Positions 7,597 to 15,132 of a DNA stretch of 33,307 nucleotides are shown here, piece after piece. Location: the NCBI GenBank assembly GCA_964646035.1, contig CAZYDJ010000011.1, positions 1 through 33,307 of the forward strand, read 5' to 3'. Made by a program: the position numbers and the translations under genes. This stretch comes from CAYLMM01 sp964646035 (GTDB lineage: Bacteria; Krumholzibacteriota; Krumholzibacteriia; LZORAL124-64-63). Position 1 is the first letter of the stretch, and each line of letters starts with the position of its first letter. Below the pieces are notes generated by a model. That model had not been told where the DNA came from and ran no database searches. It saw only the letters and a list, made by a program, of their open reading frames with translations.

Positions 7597-9234
7597 TCAA
7601 GGCGCGGTGAGTCGCAGTCGGGCCAGGGATTCCGCCAGGACTGCGTCTGCGTCGGTGGGTCCGAGAACGAGGTAGGTCCGGCCGTTCACGATCCGGGTGC
7701 TGACCGGCCTTACTCCTTGCCGGGTCGCAGCCGATCCCGTGGGGCCGGCAAGCAGCCAGATCATGGCCTTGCGCCACAGGTCGGGATGGGTCAGCCCGTT
7801 GCGGTCGCCGACCGTGAACCCGGGCGAGACCAGCGCCGCGTCGGCGACGATCGTTGCTCCCGGTTCAGGCCGGGGGGTTCGCGGATTTCCGGCGCCCGCG
7901 TAGAGATCGCGCAGCGGCTCGGCCAGGTCGATCACATTCTTGCGGAAATGGTAGCGCAGGTTCTGGTTCACCCCGTAGCCGCCGGCGAAGATACCGGCGG
8001 CGGGGAACTCCGCGGCCAAGGTTTGCGCCAGGGCGTAATCCTCGCCGTGGGACAGGTGCAGGGGGAGCACGGTGAACGCCAGGTTCACGGCCGCCAGCAG
8101 AACAACGGCGGCGCGAGCGGCCAGGGTCAGTTTGCGGACGCGGCCGGCGGGCATCCGCCGCTCTGTCGCGAATTCCCATCCTCCCCAGACCGTCAACAGG
8201 ATCAGCGGCGGCAGGGTGGCCACGTAGAAATCGGTGTCCGACGGCAGCCACCAGAGGAAGAAGACGAAGTAGACCAGGGGCCAGGTCATCAGCAGCACGC
8301 GCAGCATCCGGCGCGCCGCGCCGCCGATGAAACGCAGCAGATGCCAGGCATAGATCGCGACCAGGAAGACGAGGGTCGCAACCGCCGCCGGCCATTCCAA
8401 TCCTACCGGCACGGCGATGAAATCGGCGCCCTGGGCGGCCAGAAGATCGCGAACCCCGGTCACGGAGAAATGGGAGAGGGATCCCCATTCCGGCACCGGT
8501 TCCAGGGCGTAGCCCAAACACCATCCGGTAAATGCCGCCGGATCGATGCTCCCGCCCTGGAAAACATAGGCGCCAGCGTAGCAGCCGATCGTGATCAGCC
8601 CGGCGACGAAGCAGATCCAGATCCCCTCGGCCGTCCCCCGCATGCCGCGGGCCGCGGAAAGCCCGGCCAGGAGCGGCAGACAGAACAGGACGTTGGTCTG
8701 GTGATACAGCACCGCGACCGCCAGCAGGGCGGCCACTGCGGTGCGTCTGCCGGAACGCATCGGCAGGGGAACTCCGCCGGCGAGCAGGGCGGTCGCCAGG
8801 GCCAGGGCGCCGGCGGCGGGAATGTAGACCTCGACCTGGACCGAATATACCCAGCCGCCTCTGAGGACGAGCATCAGCGCGGCCGCGGTGAAGGCGGCGC
8901 TGCGCTTGCGGGTGGGCTCCCAGGCGGCCGCGCCGCAGCCGATCGCCGCCGCCACTCCCCAGACGATGTTATGCAGTTGGGCGGCGAGTACGGCGTCGAC
9001 CGCAAGGCCGACGCCCTGCAGTGCGAGCATCACCAGACGGCAGGCCGGAGCGAAGAGCAGATGGTGGGGATGGAAGATCCAGGCGCCCGACCCGATCGCC
9101 AGGGCGTAGTCCAACCCGTCGGGCGGCTGTTGCAGGGCGCGGGTGAAGAACAGGACGGCGCCCGCTAGCAGCGCCAGAGCGGCTGCCGTTCCGCGACCGG
9201 GAGGGGTTTGTTTCAATCCGGGTCCGATTGCCAT
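7597..9234 (-). CDS. Large polytopic membrane protein, possible GT-C-type glycosyltransferase-like
   Basis: A 545-residue integral membrane protein with roughly ten to twelve hydrophobic helices across residues 15-400 and a soluble C-terminal part (about 400-545). An early loop holds GSGAWIFHPHHLLFAP, and a mid-protein segment reads FFLWWLPSDTDFYVATLPPLILL. The layout (acidic and His-containing first loop, many helices, extracytoplasmic C-terminal domain) resembles DUF2723/GT-C membrane proteins that use lipid-linked sugars, but I cannot identify catalytic residues, so this is a resemblance only. The ATG follows a weak ribosome-binding site. A 12-bp hairpin terminator lies upstream, separating it from the subtilase gene. 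No sugar-pathway neighbour supports or contradicts the guess. Confidence 0.75.
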   Translation of the reverse strand: MAIGPGLKQTPPGRGTAAALALLAGAVLFFTRALQQPPDGLDYALAIGSGAWIFHPHHLLFAPACRLVMLALQGVGLAVDAVLAAQLHNIVWGVAAAIGCGAAAWEPTRKRSAAFTAAALMLVLRGGWVYSVQVEVYIPAAGALALATALLAGGVPLPMRSGRRTAVAALLAVAVLYHQTNVLFCLPLLAGLSAARGMRGTAEGIWICFVAGLITIGCYAGAYVFQGGSIDPAAFTGWCLGYALEPVPEWGSLSHFSVTGVRDLLAAQGADFIAVPVGLEWPAAVATLVFLVAIYAWHLLRFIGGAARRMLRVLLMTWPLVYFVFFLWWLPSDTDFYVATLPPLILLTVWGGWEFATERRMPAGRVRKLTLAARAAVVLLAAVNLAFTVLPLHLSHGEDYALAQTLAAEFPAAGIFAGGYGVNQNLRYHFRKNVIDLAEPLRDLYAGAGNPRTPRPEPGATIVADAALVSPGFTVGDRNGLTHPDLWRKAMIWLLAGPTGSAATRQGVRPVSTRIVNGRTYLVLGPTDADAVLAESLARLRLTAP

Positions 9235-9290
9235 GACGGGTAACCTAGCAAAGCCTATGCGGATTGCTCAACGCCAATCGCTCCGAATCG

Positions 9291-9324
9291 AAAATAGAGC
9301 CCCGGCGGTCATCCGCCGGGGCTC
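9291..9324 (-). terminator. Rho-independent terminator after the subtilase operon
   Basis: A perfect 12-bp stem, gagccccggcgg (9297-9308) with ccgccggggctc (9313-9324), closes a 4-nt loop. Read on the minus strand it is followed by TATTTT, as expected for termination of the subtilase transcript, which ends at 9361. Confidence 0.8.
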
Positions 9325-9360
9325 TTGCCGATGTCGGCTTCGTTCGACCAGGGAATACGG

Positions 9361-12036
9361 CTAGGGAGTCCCGTCCTCGGCCGTCACCCTCACCACGCAA
9401 TCCGGCAGGAACAGGCCCGGATTATCAGCGGCGAAGTCCCATTCGATGGTCTTGCCCACACCCGGAACCACTTCGGTGCCGATGTCTCCGGAAACCGTGG
9501 TGGTGACCAGGTCCCAGGTCGCACCGCTGTCGGACGAGGCCTCGAACGTGACGGTCACGGTCGCGCTGTCGCCGTCTTCGAGGTCGTAGACGACGTCGAC
9601 GATGCCGCTGCCGTCGGTCCGCTGGGCGAATTCGACGTTGGTCACCGTCGGCGCGCTGGCTCCCGGAGTCCAGGTCGTCACGTCGGTCACCACGAGGTTG
9701 TCGAAGATGCCGTCCGCGGTCGGGGTGTCGGAGTTGCCCGGTCCGCCGATCGCGATGTAAGAGTATGCGCCGACCGGATAGCCGAGGGTTCCGGTCACGG
9801 AATCGACCTCCGTACCCGTCTCGAATACCGTCAGCTTGTATTCGCCGCCAACTACCTGCAACTCGAAGTGGTTGAGCTTGCCGGTGGTGAACGGTATCAA
9901 CGCCGACTGGTAGGTGTCGGCCCCGGAAACCTGCAGCACCGAGAGCCAAACCGCGGAGTCAAATCCGCTGATCATCACGAATACGCCTTCGTAATCGGTC
10001 GGCGACGTCCCGCCGGAAAGGCTGTTGGCCAGGCCGGAGATGAATTGGAAGTCGCCCGTGCTGCTGATCAGGAAGACATCCCCTTCATGGGTGAAGTCGC
10101 CGGTGTAGGGGTTCAGGTTCAGGTAGAACTTCTGCTCGTACGCCCGGTCGACGTGCCAGTTCAGGGTGGTCGACGCGATGCTGAAGTCGCTCGGGTGGGT
10201 GGCGACCCAGCCGGCGTCGGCGGAGAAATCGTCGGTGTAGGGGATGGAGAAGGCGGGCGGCGCCTCGGTCGATCCGCTCTGGATCACGGAATAGGCCTGG
10301 CCCGATCCGATATTCCCCTTATGCGAGATCTGCACCGAGTACCAGCCGGGGGTCGGCGAGTCGATGCGCACCTGCTCGACGTTGTCCCGGGTGTTGTCGC
10401 CGTTGGTGGCGGCGTTGGCCGGGTTGGCCGGATCCAGTATCCACGGGCTGAACAGGGTGCTGTCGCTTTCGCGATAGACCTTCAGGTCGAGGTCGTTGAC
10501 CAGGTTCGGCGTCGTGGGATCGAGCGACCAGCCGGGAACCGTACCCGCGGGGTCGGTCCAGGCGATGGTCACACCGAAAGGACCGGTGCCGTCGCAGTAG
10601 AACCGCAGCGTGTCGGTATCGCCGTTGGCCAGCGTGTCCTCGACGATGCGTTCGGTGTCGGTCGAGTCATCCTGGACGGTTTCGATTGCCGCGCGGGTGT
10701 TCATCAGGCCCCAGCCGAAGCTGTAGTCGGGACCGGGGTTCGTACCCGCCTCGTCGGCGGTGTGGATCAACAGCGCCCTGAGGGTCGATGAGAGAGCCTT
10801 CTGGTTGTCGTGGCTCGAGCGATAGTACTGCGCTACCAGATGGGCCGAGCCGGCCGCGTTGGGGCTGGCCATCGAGGTGCCGCTCAGACCGGCGTAGCTG
10901 TTGTCGGCGTCGTCCATCGAGCTGCGCAGCGAGATGCCGTTGGCCACGATGTCGGGCTTGATGCGCCCGTCGTCGGTGGGGCCCCAGCCGCTGAACGAAC
11001 TCATCGCGACGTCCGAGGGGTACGTGTAGCCGGCTGCGATGTCGTAGACGGCTCCGACGCAAAGGATGTTCTTCGCCGTCCCGCCGTAGGGCACGGTGTC
11101 GTAGCCGGTCGCCCCGCCGTCGGCCGCGCGGGTGACCGTGCTCCATTCCCAGTCGCCGAGCGACGGGTTCCAGTACCAGTGGCCCTCGCCGACCGACGGA
11201 CCGCTGTCGTTGCGGTCGTTGCCGGCGGACTTGCAGATCAGGTAGTAAGGGGCGTTGTACGTGATCTGGTCCATGTCCCGGGCATTGTCATAGTAGAACC
11301 CGAAGCCGTTGTCCTCGTTCTCGCTCAGGTTCACGTCGCCGTACCAGTACCAATCGTAGGGATCGGTGCCGCTCTGGCTCCAGCCGGCGGTGTAGCCGTA
11401 GCTGTGATTCGAGACCAGCATTCCGGCCGCGGCGGCCGCGGCCATCTCCGATTCGTCGTTGGTCCAGTCGTACGAGACGAGGTTCGCCGCGTGCGACATG
11501 CCGATGGCCAGGGGATCGACGCCCGAGGCGACCAGCGTGCCCGCGACGTGGGTGGCGTGGTAATGCGTCGTCACCGTACCGTCGCCGATGGTGACCCTGC
11601 CGCCGAATTCCTGGTGGGAGGTCAGGACCGCTCCGGCGTCCCACACGATCAGCTCGCCGGTAGTGTTGGCGCCGTCGAGCGAAAATCCGGCGCTGCCGCC
11701 GGCCCAGACATCGTCGGTGGAGATGGTCCGGGCGGCGTTCAGGTTCTGCACCCTGTAGAAACGGGGCAGGCCGTTGCGGTCGACGCCCATCAATTCGATG
11801 TCGCGATCGGCGTTGAGACGGGCCTGGGCCCCTGTTGTACGGCCTTTCAGGTCCCGGTAAAGCCCGTTGTCCCGGGCGGATTCCGCCGCGGCCGCGTAAT
11901 CAGCGGCGCGTGACTGCAGTTCGGCCACCTTTGTCAGGGGTCGATCGGGAGCCGGACGGGAACCGGCCACGGTCACGAAGGCGGCTACCAGCAGGAGGCA
12001 GCCGACTCCGAGCATTATGCGATGCGTCGTTTTCAT
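9361..12036 (-). CDS. Secreted subtilisin-like serine peptidase (S8) with multidomain C-terminus
   Basis: An 891-residue exported protease. Residues 1-26 form a signal peptide, followed by a propeptide-like region to about 105. The S8 catalytic domain (about 108-455) shows the full triad: D133 in VWDAG, H160 in HATHVAGT and S388 in GTSMASP, with the oxyanion asparagine N273 in SAGNDRN. A P-domain/jelly-roll-like module follows (about 465-588, NDLDLKVY...GWYSVQISHKG). After it comes a beta-rich module opening with DDFSADAGW (about 600-790), and a C-terminal Ig-like module (about 797-891, ending CVVRVTAEDGTP). The role is extracellular or cell-surface proteolysis. The ribosome-binding site AGGAGGAGG overlaps the stop of the upstream sorting-domain gene (14-bp gap), which implies translational coupling. 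The peptidase itself lacks a recognisable sorting signal. Confidence 0.95.
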   Translation of the reverse strand: MKTTHRIMLGVGCLLLVAAFVTVAGSRPAPDRPLTKVAELQSRAADYAAAAESARDNGLYRDLKGRTTGAQARLNADRDIELMGVDRNGLPRFYRVQNLNAARTISTDDVWAGGSAGFSLDGANTTGELIVWDAGAVLTSHQEFGGRVTIGDGTVTTHYHATHVAGTLVASGVDPLAIGMSHAANLVSYDWTNDESEMAAAAAAGMLVSNHSYGYTAGWSQSGTDPYDWYWYGDVNLSENEDNGFGFYYDNARDMDQITYNAPYYLICKSAGNDRNDSGPSVGEGHWYWNPSLGDWEWSTVTRAADGGATGYDTVPYGGTAKNILCVGAVYDIAAGYTYPSDVAMSSFSGWGPTDDGRIKPDIVANGISLRSSMDDADNSYAGLSGTSMASPNAAGSAHLVAQYYRSSHDNQKALSSTLRALLIHTADEAGTNPGPDYSFGWGLMNTRAAIETVQDDSTDTERIVEDTLANGDTDTLRFYCDGTGPFGVTIAWTDPAGTVPGWSLDPTTPNLVNDLDLKVYRESDSTLFSPWILDPANPANAATNGDNTRDNVEQVRIDSPTPGWYSVQISHKGNIGSGQAYSVIQSGSTEAPPAFSIPYTDDFSADAGWVATHPSDFSIASTTLNWHVDRAYEQKFYLNLNPYTGDFTHEGDVFLISSTGDFQFISGLANSLSGGTSPTDYEGVFVMISGFDSAVWLSVLQVSGADTYQSALIPFTTGKLNHFELQVVGGEYKLTVFETGTEVDSVTGTLGYPVGAYSYIAIGGPGNSDTPTADGIFDNLVVTDVTTWTPGASAPTVTNVEFAQRTDGSGIVDVVYDLEDGDSATVTVTFEASSDSGATWDLVTTTVSGDIGTEVVPGVGKTIEWDFAADNPGLFLPDCVVRVTAEDGTP

Positions 12037-12050
12037 TTCGCCACCTCCTC

Positions 12051-12812
12051 CTACTTGACCAGGGTCATTCTGTAGATGTGATTGCTGCTGCGATTTTCGC
12101 CGCGGATCTGGAGCCGGGCCAGGTACATGCCGCTGGGCATGGTGCGCCCGGACGAGCTGCGGCCGTTCCAGGTGACTTCATGGCCGCCGGGCTGCCATTC
12201 GCCTTCGGCGATGAGCGCGACCTTGCGGCCGCGGGTGTCGTAGACGCCCAGCTCGATGACCGCCGGAGCGGTCAGCGAGAAGGACACCCGGGTGCTCGGG
12301 TTGAACGGGTTGGGATAGATCGGTCCCAGCCGATCGACCAGCGGCTGCGGCGTGTCGACGCCGGTCGCGCTGTCCTTGATGTTGAAGTAACCGCCCGTAT
12401 CGGAGGCGGCCCAGCCGAACCTGTCGGCGGCCGCTATCCGCAGCCTGGCGTCGGCGACGTTCTGGTCGGTGACGGTCCAGACGTAGGTGTAAACCCCGGT
12501 TTCATCGGCGGCCACGGAGTCGGTCCAGATCTGGTTGCCGGTATCGAAGACCGCCAGCAGAACCGGAGTGCCGCCGTCCCAGCTGTCCTCGTCGATGGTC
12601 CAGCTGAGGGTTTCGGGATCGGCTCCGTTGAATATCTCGCCGCCGCCCGGATAGGCTATCGAGACGATCGGAGGTTTGCTGTCCAGGGTGTCCGGGCTGG
12701 AGACTCCGGATCCGGTGACAGCCAGGGCGATGCCTGTCGGCAATAGCAGTAGCAGTGCGCAGATCAAGGATCCGCCTGCACCGCCGCCCCGGGCGAAAAG
12801 GTGGTGATTCAT
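12051..12812 (-). CDS. Secreted protein with Ig-like domain and C-terminal FlgD/type A sorting-like domain
   Basis: A 253-residue exported protein. It has a signal peptide (about 1-33) and an Ig-like/FN3-like domain (about 47-147; SIAYPGGGEIFNGADPETLSW fits the 'YPNGGE...W' pattern seen in secreted FCB proteins). The C-terminal domain (about 160-253) begins IYPNPFNPSTRVSFSL, continues through VYDTRGRKV and NGRSSSGRTMPSGMYL, and ends YRMTLVK. This is the FlgD-Ig/Por secretion type A fold, which in Bacteroidota directs type IX secretion. Whether it sorts the protein here or is only structural is unknown, since no T9SS gene lies in the window. It is the first gene of a two-gene operon with the subtilase, and a promoter with an overlapping palindrome lies about 85 bp upstream. 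A scaffold or accessory role for the protease is a guess. Confidence 0.85.
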   Translation of the reverse strand: MNHHLFARGGGAGGSLICALLLLLPTGIALAVTGSGVSSPDTLDSKPPIVSIAYPGGGEIFNGADPETLSWTIDEDSWDGGTPVLLAVFDTGNQIWTDSVAADETGVYTYVWTVTDQNVADARLRIAAADRFGWAASDTGGYFNIKDSATGVDTPQPLVDRLGPIYPNPFNPSTRVSFSLTAPAVIELGVYDTRGRKVALIAEGEWQPGGHEVTWNGRSSSGRTMPSGMYLARLQIRGENRSSNHIYRMTLVK

Positions 12813-12892
12813 CGTTTCACTTCCCCTGTGTCATGTGGCGATTCCCGGCGGGGACGGGATGCTTCCGCAACCGGCGGAAGGTACATCGTTAG

Positions 12893-12910
12893 TTACATGA
12901 TACCATGTAA
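12893..12910. repeat. Perfect inverted repeat over the -10 box (candidate operator)
   Basis: TTACATG, a 4-nt spacer (ATAC), then CATGTAA. The palindrome covers the proposed -10 hexamer (12897-12902) of the sorting-domain/subtilase operon, where a dimeric repressor would be expected to bind. It could instead be a small RNA hairpin. Confidence 0.4.
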
Positions 12911-12926
12911 AGGGTATCAGGATCAA
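12897..12926 (-). promoter_or_regulatory. Candidate promoter of the sorting-domain/subtilase operon
   Basis: Minus strand: TTGATC (12921-12926, -35), an 18-bp spacer ending in TGG, and TATCAT (12897-12902, 5 of 6). The TGG directly before the hexamer gives an extended -10. It would produce a leader of about 80 nt before the ATG at 12812. Confidence 0.5.
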
Positions 12927-12932
12927 AAGACC

Positions 12933-12956
12933 CAGTTAGGAGCTTGGCCCTAACTG
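12933..12956 (-). terminator. 8-bp hairpin with short T tract, possible end of the pepF transcript
   Basis: Arms cagttagg (12933-12940) and cctaactg (12949-12956) enclose an 8-nt loop. On the minus strand the stem is followed by GGTCTTTTG, a weak U tract. It sits just upstream of the operon promoter and about 110 bp beyond the pepF stop, so it may be a back-up terminator. Confidence 0.35.
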
Positions 12957-12997
12957 CATATTCTGGGCCGGTTTTTGATTATTCGGCAGGGGTGGTT

Positions 12998-13058
12998 CGA
13001 CCTTCGCGGGAAGGGGCGGGGCCCCGGATTCGGCATCCAGGGCCCCGCATGAAGGTCG
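12998..13058 (-). terminator. Two-tier hairpin just after pepF
   Basis: An outer stem cgaccttc (12998-13005) with gaaggtcg (13051-13058) and an inner stem gcggggccc (13016-13024) with gggccccgc (13040-13048) nest with an uneven internal loop. It begins 5 bp after the pepF stop. No U tract follows, so it could act as a terminator or as a 3' stabilising structure. Confidence 0.45.
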
Positions 13059-13062
13059 GATA

Positions 13063-15018
13063 TCAGGATTCCAGCAGGGATTCCAGTTCCGCCAGGGTAT
13101 CGGAGAACATCTTCATCGCTGCCTCGATGGCCGCGGGTTCGGTCAGATCGACGCCGGCGGTTTTCAGCAATTCCAGCGGCGGCCTCGAGCAGCCTCCCTT
13201 CAGCATCTCGAGATAGGCGTCAACGGCATCTTCGCCGCCGGCCTGGATCTTCTCGGCCAGGGCGATGCCGCTCGAGAGCCCCGTCGCGTAGGTGTAGACG
13301 TAGTACTTGTAGTAGAAATGGGGGATGTAGGCCCATTCCAGGGATGCGAAGTCGTCCATCGTGAAATCGGGTCCGAAATAGCGCTGCAGCAGTTCGCCGT
13401 AGGTCTCGTTCAGCAGTTGTGACGTGACCGGCCTTCCCTGCTCGATGTAGCCGTGGACGATCTGCTCGAACTCGGCGAACTGGGTCTGGCGGTAGATCGT
13501 GTTGCGGATCGAATCCAGACGTTCCACCAGCAGGGTCGCCCGCAGATCCTTGTCCTTCTCCTCGGCGAGCAGGTAGTCGGCCAGCAGGGCTTCGTTGCAG
13601 GTCGAGGCGATCTCGGCCAGGAAGGGCACGTAACGGAAAGTGCTGTAAGGCTGCTCGGTCATGCTGAAGTGGCTGTGCAGGGCGTGGCCGAACTCGTGGG
13701 CCAGGGTGGACATGTCGTCCAGGGAGTCCTGGTAGTTCATCTTCACGTAGGGATGCCGGCCGTAGACGCTCGCGGAGAAGGCTCCGCTCTCCTTGAACTC
13801 GTGCGGATAGAGGTCGATCCATCCGTTGCGGGGGTCGAGACCTTGCTCCAGCAGCTTGATATAATCCTCGCCGAGCGGAGCGAGGGCCTTGGGCAGGATC
13901 TCCCGCGCCTCGGCGAAGCTGATCTCGGCTTCGGCTCCCGCGATGATCGGAACGGACATGTCGTAGACGTGGATCTCGTCCAGGCCGAGCAGTTTCTTGC
14001 GCAGCGAGACGTAGCGGTGCAGGGGCTCCAGGTTCGCGTTGATCGTCGCGACCAGGTTTTCGAAGACGGCCGTGTCCAGGCCGTCCTTGTCCATATAGGC
14101 CTCGAGCGCGGTGTCGTAGTTGCGGGAGCGGGCGTAGCTGACGTCCAGCCAGAACTGGCCGCCGAGGGTGGCGGCGAAGACGTGCTGGTACTTGCGCAGC
14201 GTCGCCATCATCGCCTCGACGGCTTCGCGGCGTATCTCGCGGTTCTGGGAGCGTCGCAGTCCGCGGTAATTCGAGAAGTTGAGCTGGACTTCCTCGCCGT
14301 CCTCGTTGTGCACCACGGGGAAATCGATGTCGGCCATCATCCCGTTGAAGGCGCTTTCGAGGGGGGAGATGATCTCGTTCAAGTCGATCTCGGCCCAGAG
14401 GTTGTCGCCCAGAATCGAGAGGATGCGCTCGGCGTCGTCATTGACCACCCGTGAACGACGGCGGCGCAGGTTGTCCAGGTAGCCTTTGTAGGGGGCGGGG
14501 CCGTCGGGATGGGCGTAGGCCGCGGTCATCTCGGCGTCGTCGAGGCTCAGGGCCTCGGTGCGGATGAAGGCGGAGGCGGCCATCAGGTCGGTCATCAGTT
14601 TCTGGCTCTCGATCTGACGGCTCTGCATCTGGTCGTTGGCCAGATCGGTGATCAGCGAGAGATTGCCGAAGAGCGTGGCGTGGTTGATCCGGTCGTGCAG
14701 ATCGAAGTAGAGGTCGAGGCACTTGCGCATCTCCACGGGATCGGAAAGGCGGCCGCGGTAATCGGCGAGGCCGGCGGTTCCGGCGGCCAGCTCGTCCATG
14801 GCCTGCTGCCAGGCCTCGACCGAGGGGAAGAGCTGATCCAGGCTCCATTTGTACTCGTCGGGAACCTGGTCCCGGGTATCGTTGGAATCGGGTGTGTAGT
14901 CGGGCAGGTCGGAGGCGATCGCGAGGCCGGCGCAGAGGGCCAGCAAGAGGCAGGCGCCCAGCAGCGCTGCCAATCCGGGGCCGCTGCGCAGGCGGGCGGC
15001 AGAATCGAGTTTAATCAT
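13063..15018 (-). CDS. pepF: Oligoendopeptidase F-like M3 zinc metallopeptidase, apparently exported
   Basis: A 651-residue M3-family peptidase that cleaves short peptides (about 7-17 residues). The zinc site is visible: HEFGH at 441-445 (catalytic E442) and the third ligand E469 in FLAEIASTCNE. The PepF N-terminal helical domain (PF08439-like) precedes it, and YAIPHFYYKYYVYTYATG-type residues lie near the end. Length matches PepF (about 600) plus an N-terminal extension: residues 1-36 form a clear signal peptide (basic start, LLGACLLLALCAGLAIA). Classical PepF is cytoplasmic, so this copy probably works in the periplasm or on the surface, trimming peptides released by the neighbouring subtilase. 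That link is inference. The ATG has AGGAG about 7 nt upstream. It is followed by hairpins and preceded by a candidate promoter. Confidence 0.93.
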   Translation of the reverse strand: MIKLDSAARLRSGPGLAALLGACLLLALCAGLAIASDLPDYTPDSNDTRDQVPDEYKWSLDQLFPSVEAWQQAMDELAAGTAGLADYRGRLSDPVEMRKCLDLYFDLHDRINHATLFGNLSLITDLANDQMQSRQIESQKLMTDLMAASAFIRTEALSLDDAEMTAAYAHPDGPAPYKGYLDNLRRRRSRVVNDDAERILSILGDNLWAEIDLNEIISPLESAFNGMMADIDFPVVHNEDGEEVQLNFSNYRGLRRSQNREIRREAVEAMMATLRKYQHVFAATLGGQFWLDVSYARSRNYDTALEAYMDKDGLDTAVFENLVATINANLEPLHRYVSLRKKLLGLDEIHVYDMSVPIIAGAEAEISFAEAREILPKALAPLGEDYIKLLEQGLDPRNGWIDLYPHEFKESGAFSASVYGRHPYVKMNYQDSLDDMSTLAHEFGHALHSHFSMTEQPYSTFRYVPFLAEIASTCNEALLADYLLAEEKDKDLRATLLVERLDSIRNTIYRQTQFAEFEQIVHGYIEQGRPVTSQLLNETYGELLQRYFGPDFTMDDFASLEWAYIPHFYYKYYVYTYATGLSSGIALAEKIQAGGEDAVDAYLEMLKGGCSRPPLELLKTAGVDLTEPAAIEAAMKMFSDTLAELESLLES

Positions 15019-15083
15019 TTGCGGCTCCTGTTGCGTGGAGGGGGGGACGGGTTCCGCTCCGCAGCCGGGAGCGGTGTATGGAA

Positions 15084-15112
15084 ATGGTAATCCGCGCGGC
15101 CGCCCCGGTCAA
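15084..15112 (-). promoter_or_regulatory. Candidate promoter of pepF
   Basis: Minus strand: TTGACC (15107-15112, 5 of 6), a 17-bp spacer, then TACCAT (15084-15089, 4 of 6). The -35 box lies in the loop of the hairpin that follows the beta-propeller gene. The leader would be about 60 nt. Confidence 0.35.
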
Positions 15113-15126
15113 CGGAGCGGCCGCGC
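15094..15126 (-). terminator. 10-bp GC hairpin after the beta-propeller gene
   Basis: Arms gcgcggccgc (15094-15103) and gcggccgcgc (15117-15126) enclose a 13-nt loop, 7 bp after the beta-propeller stop. On the minus strand the following bases (GGATTACCATTTCC) are only weakly T-rich, so termination may be partial. Confidence 0.5.
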
Positions 15127-15132
15127 CCGGGG

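Noticed and set aside
7348..9168. 606-codon plus-strand frame opposite the LRR and membrane protein genes
   Set aside because: The composition is Arg/Gly/Gln-rich with no hydrophobic core, and it spans two real minus-strand genes and their promoter.
9325..10791. 488-codon plus-strand frame opposite the subtilase
   Set aside because: It lies antisense to a protease with a complete catalytic triad. The translation is Val/Gly/Arg-rich without motifs.
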